From the NCBI RefSeq assembly GCF_029814825.1, contig NZ_CP122379.1, positions 2,046,001-2,110,000 of the forward strand: 64,000 nucleotides of DNA. Direction: 5' to 3'. This DNA is from Aequorivita marisscotiae. GTDB lineage: Bacteria > Bacteroidota > Bacteroidia > Flavobacteriales > Flavobacteriaceae. Shown here piece after piece: positions 28,076-38,271 of the stretch. The notes beneath the pieces were generated by a model. That model ran no database searches and was not told the origin of the DNA. It saw only the letters and a list, made by a program, of their open reading frames with translations. The stretch's first letter is position 1. Each line of letters starts with the position of its first letter. Made by a program: the position numbers and the translations under genes.

Positions 28076-29956
28076 TTATTTTCCTCTTTTTTGCTGCTCA
28101 GCCTGTTCCATCATTTCAGCCATTTTACGCTGAAATTTATTCTGTTTTTTAGGCGTGGCTTTTTTCACTTGAATTTTAGCGTGAATTTTATCCTCATCAA
28201 TAATAAAATTCTTTATCACAAGCATGATACCAATGGTAATCAAGTTTGAAACGAAGTAATACAAGGAAAGCCCACTGGCATAGTTGTTAAAGAATACCAA
28301 CATAAACAAAGGCGACAAATACATTAGGAATTTCATATTTGGCATCCCCGGCTGTTGCTGCTGCTGCATATTCTGACCCATAGTCATCATCATATAAACA
28401 AAGATGGCAATGGAGGCCAAAATTGGAAATAAACTTACGTGGTCTCCGTAAAATGGTATGTGAAATGGCAACTCTGCAATGGTGTCATAACTCGAAAGAT
28501 CGTCTGCCCAAAGAAAACTTTTCTGCCTTAAATCGAAGGCGGAAGGGAAAAACGTAAACAACGCATAAAACACGGGAATTTGAAGCAAGGCAGGTAAACA
28601 TCCCTTTAACGGACTCGCGCCGGCAGAGTTTTGAAGCTTCATGGTTTCCTGCTGAATTTTCAGTTTGTTATCCTTGTACTTTGCTTTTATCTCGTCCATT
28701 TCAGGCTTTAAAACCTTCATTTTTGCCTGCGCCAAATACTGTTTGTACTGTACGGGTGATAGTAAAAGTTTTATTAAAATGGTTAAAACAATAATGGCTA
28801 TTCCCGCAGGTAAAAAGTCTGTTAAAAAGCCAAATACAGGAATAATTATATATTTGTTTATCATTCCAAATATTCCCCAACCTAAAGGCATAGCCTCGTC
28901 TAAATTGCGATCGTATTTTTTGAAAATCTGATAATCAGACGGTCCAATATACATATTCATATGCTGGGCCAGAGCACCATTCTTAGGCTCTATTAGCATT
29001 TTTGCCCCGTATTGTTTGGTGAAAACCGTATCTATTTCTTCGTCTTTCACCAAATCTACCGAAGTAAGTTTTACCTCTTTAAACGGCGTATCGGTAAGCA
29101 ACATAGAACTGAAGAAATGCTGGCGGAAGTTCATCCACGTTACATCCTTTTCCAACTCGTCATCTTCGCCAGTAGGGGAAAGTTTTGAATGTTTTTCGCC
29201 ATCGTATTCATACGTTAAACGCGAATAACGGTTTTCGTACGAAATACTTTTCGCATGGCGATACCCCTTCAAATTCCAATCTAAATACATGGGTTGCGAA
29301 GTATTTATAACCCCGTCTAAACCTTGGCTGTTGATGCTAAAACCCATCATATATTCGCCCGGGTGCAGTGTATAGCGGTATTCAATAAATCCGTTTTCAG
29401 AAGTCTTTAGCTTCATTGAGAGCACTTGGTCCTCTCCATTGTTGCTCAGGGTAGGTTCAAAAAATAAATCTTGGGTATTTAGTGTTCTGTTTTCCGATGA
29501 AAACTGAAGGTTTAACGAAGCATTGCCATCCTTTATTAAATAAACGGGAACAGAATCGTACTTGGTAAAATTTTTCAGAAGCGCTTCGGCAATGTACCCG
29601 CCTTTATTGCTTACTTCCAAATACAACACATCGTTTTCAAAAACAGTGATATCGTCTGTAGCAGAAGGTAGCGTTCCCGAATATGCAAAGGAACCTAATT
29701 TGTTTTTTAACTGCTCGTACGCCAAAGAATCTCCAGGCTTAACAGATTTCATTGTATCGGCGGTTGCTTCAGAGAGCGTAACATCCCCGGCTATTTTTTT
29801 GGCTTCGGCTTCTTGCTTGGCAGCCGCTTCGGTTTTGGCTTTTTCAGCTTGAAGCTCGGCTTCGGTGGGTTTGTTCATATAGAGCATCCAGATTAGGATA
29901 CCACCAATTAATAAAAAGCCTACGAGTGAGTTTAAGTCGAATTTTTTTTGTTCCAT
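28076..29956 (-). CDS. yidC: Membrane protein insertase YidC
   Basis: Inserts and folds inner-membrane proteins, alone or with Sec. The 626-aa protein has one N-terminal TM segment (LVGFLLIGGILIWMLYM). A large periplasmic beta-sandwich follows, and then the conserved five-TM insertase core from about residue 350 (NKYIIIPVFGFLTDFLPAGIAIIVLT ... SPLKGCLPALLQIPVFYALF ... LYYFVSNLITI). The C-terminal tail is basic (KKATPKKQNKFQRKMAEMME). The long periplasmic domain is the Gram-negative form. It follows pyrG by 99 nt in the same direction. The start MEQKKFDLNSL is standard for Bacteroidota. Confidence 0.97.
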   Translation of the reverse strand: MEQKKFDLNSLVGFLLIGGILIWMLYMNKPTEAELQAEKAKTEAAAKQEAEAKKIAGDVTLSEATADTMKSVKPGDSLAYEQLKNKLGSFAYSGTLPSATDDITVFENDVLYLEVSNKGGYIAEALLKNFTKYDSVPVYLIKDGNASLNLQFSSENRTLNTQDLFFEPTLSNNGEDQVLSMKLKTSENGFIEYRYTLHPGEYMMGFSINSQGLDGVINTSQPMYLDWNLKGYRHAKSISYENRYSRLTYEYDGEKHSKLSPTGEDDELEKDVTWMNFRQHFFSSMLLTDTPFKEVKLTSVDLVKDEEIDTVFTKQYGAKMLIEPKNGALAQHMNMYIGPSDYQIFKKYDRNLDEAMPLGWGIFGMINKYIIIPVFGFLTDFLPAGIAIIVLTILIKLLLSPVQYKQYLAQAKMKVLKPEMDEIKAKYKDNKLKIQQETMKLQNSAGASPLKGCLPALLQIPVFYALFTFFPSAFDLRQKSFLWADDLSSYDTIAELPFHIPFYGDHVSLFPILASIAIFVYMMMTMGQNMQQQQQPGMPNMKFLMYLSPLFMLVFFNNYASGLSLYYFVSNLITIGIMLVIKNFIIDEDKIHAKIQVKKATPKKQNKFQRKMAEMMEQAEQQKRGK

Positions 29957-30055
29957 CTTTTGTTTCTTCTTTTGAAATATTTCAAAAGTGTATTATCGTT
30001 AATTTTATAAGGCAAAACAATAATCCCGCCTATTTTGGCTTTACGCCAAATTGTC

Positions 30056-31720
<1,665 letters not shown>

Positions 31721-31786
31721 TTATTGTGGAAAGGAGGAAACGATACTAGTTAATTGTTAACAGTTTCTCGAAGTAGTTTTTTTTTA

Positions 31787-32437
31787 CTATAAACTGCCTT
31801 TTTGAGCCACCAATAAGGTGTTTGTTCCTTGTACTTTTTTATAATGCTGAAATTGAAAATCACTGCCAAAATTAGTGCTAACCGTTTCAATTGTTTTTGA
31901 GGTTTTAGCGAGATTGATACCCGCATTAAATATTAAATAACCCTCAGTTTGCAGTAATTTAGATACATTTATACAAAATTCCTTTCCGAAAAAAATAGGA
32001 GGGACCTCCGTGTCAATAAATAAATCGATGATGATTAATTGAAATTGGTCCTTAGAGTTTTTTACAAATTGAAAAGCATCTTCCTCCACAATTTGTAGCT
32101 TTTCAGACGCCGAAACTGCAAATTCCGCCTTGGCTATATGTATTATTTGTGGGTCTATTTCAACGGCAACAATATTATTTTTATAGTCAAATGTTTCGCG
32201 CAGCGATTTTATAATACTACCGCCACCCATCCCCAGCAACAGTAAACTGTCAACCTTATCTAAATCTACTTTTGTCAGGCCTATTTCTAAGATTTTTTGG
32301 AGCGAGCCATACGAGTAATTTGCGTTTTTTGTATCTAAAACTTTTTTACCATTAATATAGGTAACCTCCAAAATGCCATTTATTTCTGAAGAAAAACGAC
32401 GCGTACTTGGCCAAAGATAGCTGAATAGCTTCTTCAT
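31787..32437 (-). CDS. Spermidine synthase-like SAM-fold methyltransferase
   Basis: 216-aa Rossmann-fold protein related to polyamine aminopropyltransferases. Motif I is LLLGMGGGSIIKSL (near 66-79), followed by VAVEIDPQIIHIA, the acidic VEEDAFQFV and the post-motif LIIIDLFID. It is shorter than true spermidine synthases (~280 aa) and lacks the N-terminal beta-strand domain, so a generic methyltransferase-like role is as likely as aminopropyl transfer. The ATG overlaps the TGA of the DUF3820 gene (ATGA), and the gene is the last of the guaA-led run. Confidence 0.75.
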   Translation of the reverse strand: MKKLFSYLWPSTRRFSSEINGILEVTYINGKKVLDTKNANYSYGSLQKILEIGLTKVDLDKVDSLLLLGMGGGSIIKSLRETFDYKNNIVAVEIDPQIIHIAKAEFAVSASEKLQIVEEDAFQFVKNSKDQFQLIIIDLFIDTEVPPIFFGKEFCINVSKLLQTEGYLIFNAGINLAKTSKTIETVSTNFGSDFQFQHYKKVQGTNTLLVAQKGSL

Positions 32438-32664
32438 TTTTTAATTAACTTTTGAAGTAATCCCTCCAAGCCATTTAATTTAAGCTCGTACATTTCAGCC
32501 ATCATCCGTCCCAACTTGCCTTCGGGAAAGCCTTTCTGTTTAAACCACACAAAATAGTATTCGGGAATATTCGCCAAGTAATAACCTTCGTATTTTCCAA
32601 AAGGCATTTTGTAATTGGCAAGTTCTACCAAGTGGTTTGGGTCTGGGCTATTTCCAGGATTCAT
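32434..32664 (-). CDS. DUF3820 family protein
   Basis: 76-aa cytoplasmic protein of unknown function. The conserved core is KMPFGKYEGYYLANIPEYY and FPEGKLGRMMAEMYELK, typical of DUF3820. The frame is open to 32742, but the conserved part begins at MNPGNSPDPNHL, so 32664 is chosen; this gives a 17-bp overlap with the upstream DUF922 gene. Its stop overlaps the start of the methyltransferase gene (ATGA). Some DUF3820-like domains sit beside exonuclease domains elsewhere, but no such fusion is present here. Confidence 0.75.
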   Translation of the reverse strand: MNPGNSPDPNHLVELANYKMPFGKYEGYYLANIPEYYFVWFKQKGFPEGKLGRMMAEMYELKLNGLEGLLQKLIKK

Positions 32665-33178
32665 AAGCAGCGAGTTGTTGTGCGATGTACTTTTGCCAAA
32701 ATGCTTCTTTATCTGCATTTCTGGAATGGTCCGTCTCAGCATCGAACTTGGTTTGCATGGCGCGTCTTTTTTGTTCTACTTGCCTGTAAATAGATTCGAT
32801 TTCTGACTTAATTTTTTTTGAAAATTTTTTTCCCTCCAAGTTTTTTCGAAGCATACGTGCGTGCAATTCTGAAATATCAAAATGCGCTTGCTCGTGTTGT
32901 AAAATGTACTTGTTAACCTTTTCAGGAATAAACCAAGAACTTTCCGGGGTAAAAAAACTAGCTATGGTATAGGTTACATTTACAGCATTGTTTTTAATGG
33001 TATAGCTATATTCAAAACTTATCCCAGTATTGGTGCTGGCAACAAAACTAGCGCTTGCAATAGGCTTGCCGCGAAAATCTTCCCAAGTTAGTTTTTGATG
33101 TTCCCTCCAAAATATTTTTTCGGGCTTGTGCTGCGGAAAAAGCAACATAGAAAATACAAAAGCCAAAAATAGTTTCAT
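32648..33178 (-). CDS. DUF922-type putative secreted zinc protease-like protein
   Basis: 176-aa exported protein. MKLFLAFVFSMLLFPQ is a short signal peptide. The motif LQHEQAHFDISELHAR holds a zincin-like HExxH (HEQAH) and an extra His, the signature of DUF922. Proteolytic activity of this family is predicted only. The longer frame begins with GTG at 33184; the ATG at 33178 is preferred. The next gene starts inside its last codons, so the two are probably translationally coupled. Confidence 0.72.
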   Translation of the reverse strand: MKLFLAFVFSMLLFPQHKPEKIFWREHQKLTWEDFRGKPIASASFVASTNTGISFEYSYTIKNNAVNVTYTIASFFTPESSWFIPEKVNKYILQHEQAHFDISELHARMLRKNLEGKKFSKKIKSEIESIYRQVEQKRRAMQTKFDAETDHSRNADKEAFWQKYIAQQLAAYESWK

Positions 33179-33239
33179 AATCACGATATATCAAAAACAA
33201 TACCTAGTTGGCCTCTTCAAAATAAGAAGTGTACGAAGC

Positions 33240-33641
33240 CTACCAATTAAATTTAATTACCTTCTCAATATCCGGATGCAGGCTGTAGAGTACAGGGCAG
33301 GTTCTACCTGTGTTTTCAAGTATTTTTCTCGATTTTTCATCTATTCCCTTGGGAAAATCCAAAATCACTTCCACTTTTGAAATACGGCGCGGATTGGCGG
33401 CCATGGTTTTTGTTACCATCGCTGTGGTGCCATCCATATTTACGTTTATATCGCGCGCTTTAATGCCCATAACCGTAATCATACAATTTGCAAGGCCCGT
33501 AGCCACAGTGTCTGTTGGGGAAAATGCTTCTCCCTTGCCATTATTATCGGTGGGAGCATCGGTAATAAATTTATTGCCCGATTTTAAATGTTCGTTTTCA
33601 GTTCGCAGGTTGCCCAAATAGGTTACTTTGGAAGTGCTCAT
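33240..33641 (-). CDS. OsmC/Ohr family peroxiredoxin-like protein
   Basis: 133-aa OsmC-family protein, probably reducing organic hydroperoxides through two redox cysteines. C53 (GLANCMITVMG) and C115 (GRTCPVLYSL) occupy the family's catalytic positions. FSPTDTVATGLANC is the typical helix start. Its ATG overlaps the TGA of the upstream LysM gene (ATGA). Location is cytoplasmic. A thiol role fits the bshC gene 4.6 kb away, though the reductant is not indicated by sequence. Confidence 0.88.
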   Translation of the reverse strand: MSTSKVTYLGNLRTENEHLKSGNKFITDAPTDNNGKGEAFSPTDTVATGLANCMITVMGIKARDINVNMDGTTAMVTKTMAANPRRISKVEVILDFPKGIDEKSRKILENTGRTCPVLYSLHPDIEKVIKFNW

Positions 33642-35560
33642 TCTACTATGTCAAATTTAAGTTCGTCGTTGTATTTTAAAATATAGGCAGCTTCATTGTG
33701 ATAGCCACGACTTTCCGAAGGTTCGTATCTAAACTTGTTTTCAATGTATGTTGTTTCGCTTTCAGGATAAACAGCGTCGTAAATATTGTTATCTGATGCC
33801 AAGCGCAGCAACACGTCGTATGTTACATCAAAACCTCGAATGGCGTACCTATTGGGTAAAACCCCATACTTGTTTTTATAACTGATCATAAATGGATTTT
33901 TATCCACTTCTGAAATATTCTTATTCACCGATGGAAATGTGAAATTTAGCTTTGCCAAGCGCCTGCTCGATACCTCGTGCCATTCAAAAGCATCGTTTTT
34001 ATCTAAAGTAAACAATCGCGTTTTATAGTTGGCAGGCATTGCTGCAGCAGCATTTACCGCACTACTAATTAAAACCGGATTTTTTGATTCGAGAATAACC
34101 CAGTTTTCGCTGCCCTCCGTAGCGGCAGCAGTAATATCGCTCATTTGCACATAACCACCTCCGCGAGGGGTTACGGTTTTAGCCGATGGTAAGGCCGCTA
34201 TAATCATATCTCGTTGCTGCGCGTGTTTTGCATCGGAAATTATAATAATATTTTTCCCTGCACTGTGCTGCTTTATATACCGAATCATCGTTTTTTGAAG
34301 AATGGCATCTGTTGGTAGGGTCTGGAAAAGATTGTCGTTCATGGCCATTTCCCGATTGCTTAAAGGTGAAAAAACTGGAATCTTTTCGTCTTTTAATAGA
34401 TCGGAAGCTCGTTCTACATTTTTTTGAAGTAGCGGACCAATTACCGCATCCGCATTTTTAAATTTACCGCTGGAAACAATAGCAGCAACTTTGCTTTCGC
34501 TTTTTTCGGTATCATATACGTCCATCGTTACTGAAATGCCGTTGTCTTTGGCAAATTCAGCTGCCATTAAGGCTCCGCTATAAAAATCTAAGGCTACGCG
34601 AAGTGTGGGATCTCTTTTTAATAAATCGGTATTATTACTGGTGGAATCGCTCGGATTGCCCATTAATCGAAACGGTAACATTAAGGCAACCGTTTTCATT
34701 TTCTTATTCTTGATTCTGTTTTCTAGATTTATTTCTGAAACATCATCTTTGGTAATATCTGTATTTTCCTTGGGAAGTTTTAGGATCATACCTTCTTTTA
34801 ATCCATCTTTTGCATATGGGTTTGAAGCGATAATTTCTTCCTCCGAAAGTCCAAATTTCACCTTCAGTCTATAAAATCCTTCTTTTGGGTTTACTTCGTA
34901 ATACTGAAAGTTTTCTTCGTCTATTTCGGCATTTTCAAGTACAATTTTTTCGGGTACAACAAGTGTTGCGCCAACGTTTAATCCTTTTCCTAAATCTGGA
35001 TTTAAATCCTCGAGTTCGGCAATGCTAATTCCAAATTTTCTGGCAATGCCAAACTTGGTTTCCTTTGCTTTTACAGTATAATGCTTAGTTCCTGGTGCTA
35101 AGTCTGTATCTTTTCCTGTAGTTTTAGTCGCCGCCGGAATTAGCAGCCTTTCGCCCTTTTTTAATCCACGGGAATACAATTCCTTATTCAGCTTTTTAAT
35201 ATCGTCCACACTTACGTTGTACATCTGTGCAATACCGTAAAGCGTTTCTTTTCTTTTTACCTTGTGGTCGCGATAATTATTTTTGTTTGTTCCGGAGCTA
35301 ATTACACTGTTCGACGGAATTATTAACACGCTATTTACCTTGAGTTCACTTCTGGAATCTGGGTTGAGATTATAAATGGTCTCTTCCGAAATATTATATG
35401 CTTTGGCAATGCTATAAACCGTTTCGCCTTTTTGGACCGCATGACTTTTGTATTGTTGTTGAGCAGCGGAACCACAACTAACCATAAATAATAAGGTTAC
35501 TGAAACGTATATTAAACACTTTAACATAGGGATAATCAATTTTTTAAATTTGCCAAACAT
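33638..35560 (-). CDS. LysM-repeat lipoprotein with periplasmic-binding (PBP1-type) domain
   Basis: 640-aa envelope protein. The N-terminus MLKCLIYVSVTLLFMVSCGS gives a lipobox (LFMVSCG), so it is probably an outer-membrane lipoprotein. The frame starts 11 codons earlier at 35560; an ATG at 35527 is equally possible. Four LysM domains follow, near residues 38-82, 97-140, 156-200 and 216-264 (for example VQKGETVYSIAKAYNISEETIYNLNP). The last ~350 residues resemble a type I periplasmic-binding / LpoA-like fold (VALMLPFRLMG ... DAVIGPLL ... SPLSNRE). The mix suggests a peptidoglycan-bound regulator of wall synthesis; this is inference. It sits 15 nt after guaA. Confidence 0.82.
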   Translation of the reverse strand: MFGKFKKLIIPMLKCLIYVSVTLLFMVSCGSAAQQQYKSHAVQKGETVYSIAKAYNISEETIYNLNPDSRSELKVNSVLIIPSNSVISSGTNKNNYRDHKVKRKETLYGIAQMYNVSVDDIKKLNKELYSRGLKKGERLLIPAATKTTGKDTDLAPGTKHYTVKAKETKFGIARKFGISIAELEDLNPDLGKGLNVGATLVVPEKIVLENAEIDEENFQYYEVNPKEGFYRLKVKFGLSEEEIIASNPYAKDGLKEGMILKLPKENTDITKDDVSEINLENRIKNKKMKTVALMLPFRLMGNPSDSTSNNTDLLKRDPTLRVALDFYSGALMAAEFAKDNGISVTMDVYDTEKSESKVAAIVSSGKFKNADAVIGPLLQKNVERASDLLKDEKIPVFSPLSNREMAMNDNLFQTLPTDAILQKTMIRYIKQHSAGKNIIIISDAKHAQQRDMIIAALPSAKTVTPRGGGYVQMSDITAAATEGSENWVILESKNPVLISSAVNAAAAMPANYKTRLFTLDKNDAFEWHEVSSRRLAKLNFTFPSVNKNISEVDKNPFMISYKNKYGVLPNRYAIRGFDVTYDVLLRLASDNNIYDAVYPESETTYIENKFRYEPSESRGYHNEAAYILKYNDELKFDIVE

Positions 35561-35575
35561 AGTCTCTAATTTTAG

Positions 35576-37105
35576 TTATTCCCACTCAATGGTTGCAGGC
35601 GGTTTGGAGCTAATATCGTAGACTACTCTATTAACGCCTTTAACCCGATTTATTATATGGTTGCTCACTTCCTGCAAAAATTCATAGGGCAAATCTACCC
35701 AGTCTGCGGTCATGCCATCGGTAGATTGCACGGCACGCAGCGCCACTACTTTTTCATATGTACGTTCGTCGCCCATAACACCTACACTATTTATAGGTAA
35801 TAAAATAGCTCCGGCTTGCCATACCTTGTCGTAGAGTTCCCATTTTTTGAGCCCGTTGATAAAAATTGCATCAACCTCTTGTAATATACGAACTTTTTCG
35901 GCCGTAATATCGCCTAAAATTCTAATGGCCAATCCAGGCCCTGGAAAGGGATGTCTTCCCAAAAGTTCTGCATCAATTCCCATTTCCTTTCCAACCCGGC
36001 GAACTTCATCTTTAAAAAGCATTCGCAAAGGTTCTACCACCTTCAACTTCATAAAATCGGGGAGTCCCCCAACATTGTGGTGGCTTTTAATTGTAACCGA
36101 TGGCCCGTTTACCGAAACACTTTCAATAACATCGGGATAGATGGTGCCTTGACCAAGCCAATCTACTCCCGTTAATTGATGTGCTTCGTCGTCAAAGACT
36201 TCAATAAAGGCATTGCCAATGGCTTTTCGCTTTCGTTCGGGGTCGCTTTCGTTTCGCAATGCTTCCAAAAAACGCTCGGAGGCATCAACGCCTTTTACAT
36301 TTAACCCCATGTCTTTATATTGGTGAAGCACGCTTTCAAATTCATTTTTACGAAGCAAACCGTTGTTTACAAAAATACAGTACAAGTTTCCGCCGATAGC
36401 TTTGTTCAAAAGAATCGCTGCTACCGTAGAATCTACACCCCCACTTAAACCAAGTACTACTTTGCCATCGCCAATTTGCTCTTTTAAGGTGGCAACCGTA
36501 GTTTCTACAAAAGCTGCAGGAGTCCAAGTTTGTGGTACTTCGGCAATGTTTACCAAGAAATTTTCAAGCAAGTGCTTCCCGTGGGTAGTGTGGTAAACCT
36601 CTGGATGAAATTGAATGGCATAGGTTTCTTCTCCTTCAATTCTATATGCGGCATTTAGCACATCTACCGTACTCGCCAAACGCACTCCGTTTTCGGGAAG
36701 TTTGGCGATGGTATCGCTATGGCTCATCCACACATTAGTGTTTTCTGGAATGCCTTGAAAGAAAGCTTCCCCAGATTTTATCATGGAAAGCTTTGCTCTC
36801 CCGTATTCGCGAATGTTTGAAGGCTCCACGCTACCGCCGCTAAAATGAGCCAAATATTGCGCTCCGTAACAAACTGCCAAAAGAGGCTTGTGGCCGCGAA
36901 TTTTTGAAAGATCGGGGTGTGGTGCATCCTCCGCACGAACGGAAAACGGACTGCCGGAAAGTATTACCGCCTTAAAAGGGTCAAGGCTTTCCGGAATATG
37001 ATGGTAAGGGTGTATTTCGCAGTAAATGTTCAGCTCCCGCACGCGTCTTGCGATTAATTGGGTGTACTGCGAACCAAAATCTAAAATGAGGACGTTGTTT
37101 TGCAT
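35576..37105 (-). CDS. guaA: GMP synthase (glutamine-hydrolysing)
   Basis: Converts XMP to GMP with ATP and glutamine. The N-terminal class I amidotransferase domain has C79 ([10 protein letters not shown]) and [10 protein letters not shown]. The ATP-pyrophosphatase domain has the PP-loop [12 protein letters not shown]. The dimerisation domain ends [14 protein letters not shown], the universal GuaA C-terminus. The frame extends two codons to a TTG at 37111, but the ATG at 37105 ([13 protein letters not shown]) matches the family. Length 509 aa. A TATTTTTG box lies only three bases ahead of the ATG, so either the mRNA is leaderless or the box is a chance match. Confidence 0.97.
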   Translation of the reverse strand: MQNNVLILDFGSQYTQLIARRVRELNIYCEIHPYHHIPESLDPFKAVILSGSPFSVRAEDAPHPDLSKIRGHKPLLAVCYGAQYLAHFSGGSVEPSNIREYGRAKLSMIKSGEAFFQGIPENTNVWMSHSDTIAKLPENGVRLASTVDVLNAAYRIEGEETYAIQFHPEVYHTTHGKHLLENFLVNIAEVPQTWTPAAFVETTVATLKEQIGDGKVVLGLSGGVDSTVAAILLNKAIGGNLYCIFVNNGLLRKNEFESVLHQYKDMGLNVKGVDASERFLEALRNESDPERKRKAIGNAFIEVFDDEAHQLTGVDWLGQGTIYPDVIESVSVNGPSVTIKSHHNVGGLPDFMKLKVVEPLRMLFKDEVRRVGKEMGIDAELLGRHPFPGPGLAIRILGDITAEKVRILQEVDAIFINGLKKWELYDKVWQAGAILLPINSVGVMGDERTYEKVVALRAVQSTDGMTADWVDLPYEFLQEVSNHIINRVKGVNRVVYDISSKPPATIEWE

Positions 37106-37227
37106 AGGCAAAAATACTTTAAATATATAAGTTTGTAAATGGGTTGTGCGGAATTTTTTAATGGCTTTTCAACAGCGGTGTTTTCTGTCAATAATACACG
37201 AATAAATTTGAAATAATACTGCCGATT

Positions 37228-37261
37228 AAACCAAACAGGTTGTTTAAAACCTATTTGGTTT
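37228..37261. repeat. Palindromic element upstream of the DUF2683 antitoxin gene
   Basis: Arms AAACCAAACAGGTT and AACCTATTTGGTTT pair at 13 of 14 positions around a 6-nt centre. The element is preceded by CGATT, as is the second palindrome at 37518, and the two share the AAACC(A/T)AACAGGT core. They are probably members of one REP-like intergenic family. Confidence 0.7.
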
Positions 37262-37266
37262 TGCCT

Positions 37267-37274
37267 TAATTTTG
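37267..37274 (+). promoter_or_regulatory. -7 promoter box of the DUF2683 gene
   Basis: TAATTTTG matches TAnnTTTG, 28 nt before the ATG at 37303 and 5 nt after the palindrome. Surrounding DNA is AT-rich, so chance occurrence is possible. Confidence 0.4.
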
Positions 37275-37302
37275 TATATTTATTCATAAAACAATAGTAA
37301 TT

Positions 37303-37509
37303 ATGAAGACAATCATCGTCCATGCTGTAAGCGATAAAATGAAAAAAATTACAGAATATTTGAAAGAACTAAAAGTTGCTTTTGAAACTGGAGACGAAGA
37401 TAGTCCATACAACCCTGATTTTGTTGAAAAAATTAAAAAGAGTCGAAAACAGTATAAAGAAAGTAATTATTCAACCGTGGCTCAAGAAGATTTAGAGAAA
37501 TATATTTAA
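37303..37509 (+). CDS. DUF2683 family protein, probable antitoxin of a broken toxin-antitoxin pair
   Basis: 68-aa protein MKTIIVHAVSDKMKK... with the family core PYNPDFVEKIKKSRKQ and an acidic C-terminus. In Bacteroidota this type usually stands directly before a Txe/YoeB toxin gene. Here the next 46 nt contain a palindrome instead, followed by a short in-frame C-terminal remnant of such a toxin (37556-37633). The coding frame is intact, so the protein may still be made. It is flanked by two related palindromes. Antitoxin function is inferred from family and context. Confidence 0.75.
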   Translation: MKTIIVHAVSDKMKKITEYLKELKVAFETGDEDSPYNPDFVEKIKKSRKQYKESNYSTVAQEDLEKYI

Positions 37510-37517
37510 TATCGATT

Positions 37518-37550
37518 AAACCTAACAGGTCTTAAAGACCTGTTAGGTTT
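37518..37550. repeat. Perfect 16-bp palindrome (REP-like element)
   Basis: AAACCTAACAGGTCTT and its exact reverse complement flank a single A. It begins 8 nt after the DUF2683 stop and ends 5 nt before the toxin remnant. It introduces an in-frame stop (TAG) ahead of the remnant. Confidence 0.85.
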
Positions 37551-37555
37551 GGTTG

Positions 37556-37633
37556 TTCGAGCCGCAAAATAGAATAGTGTATGAAGTGAAGGAAAATAGA
37601 ATTATTGTTCTATCATTAAATGGACATTATTGA
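37556..37633 (+). pseudogene. C-terminal remnant of a Txe/YoeB-type toxin gene
   Basis: Translating from 37556 gives FEPQNRIVYEVKENRI followed by IVLSLNGHY and a TGA stop. RIVYEV and the terminal GHY match the end of Txe/YoeB toxins, where the C-terminal Tyr is part of the RNase active site. The preceding ~55-60 residues are missing; the palindrome and a stop codon stand in their place. Its position right after a DUF2683 gene supports the reading as a decayed toxin. Confidence 0.7.
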
Positions 37634-37663
37634 ATATATTGAAAAAATAGTTGATGAAAGTTC

Positions 37664-37969
37664 TTACTTCAATTGCTTTCTTAATTTCCTTGGATCCTGT
37701 CGAGTGTCGAAGAAAGTGATAATTTCAATTTCATTTAATTCAAAGCGTATTCGGTAATAAAATGTATTTTGTTTAGTAACAACACACTTATATACACCAC
37801 CAGATTCTTTTGAAAATGGACAACTTTCTGGCTGTAATGCAATCTGTTCTATCTTTTTATTGAGTTTTAATAAAAAATCTTTTTTTACTTTATAACTCCA
37901 TTTCGATAATAAATAAGTTGTTAGCTCTTCTAATTTAGTTTCGGCAATATCAGAAAAGTAGACATCCAT
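37664..37969 (-). CDS. RelE/ParE family toxin
   Basis: 101-aa protein with the ParE/RelE fold pattern: MDVYFSDIAETKLEELTTYLLSKW, then KIEQIALQPESCPF, YKCVVTKQNTFYYRI and IEIITFFDTRQDP. The DTRQDP end is typical of Bacteroidota ParE-like toxins. The ATG at 37969 overlaps the TGA of the upstream antitoxin by one base (TGATG); a GTG one codon earlier is possible. The target could be gyrase (ParE-like) or the ribosome (RelE-like); sequence does not decide. Confidence 0.85.
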   Translation of the reverse strand: MDVYFSDIAETKLEELTTYLLSKWSYKVKKDFLLKLNKKIEQIALQPESCPFSKESGGVYKCVVTKQNTFYYRIRFELNEIEIITFFDTRQDPRKLRKQLK

Positions 37970-38187
37970 CACGAAATTTTGTCTAAAACTTCTTTATAAG
38001 ACTTTCTATTGCCTTGGTTTAACTGCTCAATCCCTCTTTTTATCTCTGCTTGTTCCTCTGCATTCAGTTCATTCCAGAAATCTGCCTTTTCATTATTTAT
38101 AAAATCAGTTAATCTTTGAATAAATGTATCGTTCTCAATATTGAGAATCATTTTTACCAGTTCTATTTTTGAAGTTTTAATATCCAT
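37969..38187 (-). CDS. Antitoxin of the RelE/ParE pair
   Basis: 72-aa acidic protein MDIKTSKIELVKMILN... with a C-terminal segment (ELNAEEQAEIKRGIEQLNQGNRKSYKEVLDKI) seen in many Bacteroidota antitoxins. The helical C-terminus probably wraps the toxin. The frame extends to a TTG at 38205, but the ATG at 38187 is the better start. It directly precedes and overlaps the toxin gene, the usual antitoxin-first order. No clear DNA-binding domain is seen beyond the short N-terminal helix. Confidence 0.82.
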   Translation of the reverse strand: MDIKTSKIELVKMILNIENDTFIQRLTDFINNEKADFWNELNAEEQAEIKRGIEQLNQGNRKSYKEVLDKIS

Positions 38188-38271
38188 TGTTCGAGCTTTT
38201 TTCAAAGTTAAGGAATAAAATTTATTGAGCTAAATAGACCTATAGTTCTTATTACCCTGTTTGGGTTGTTA

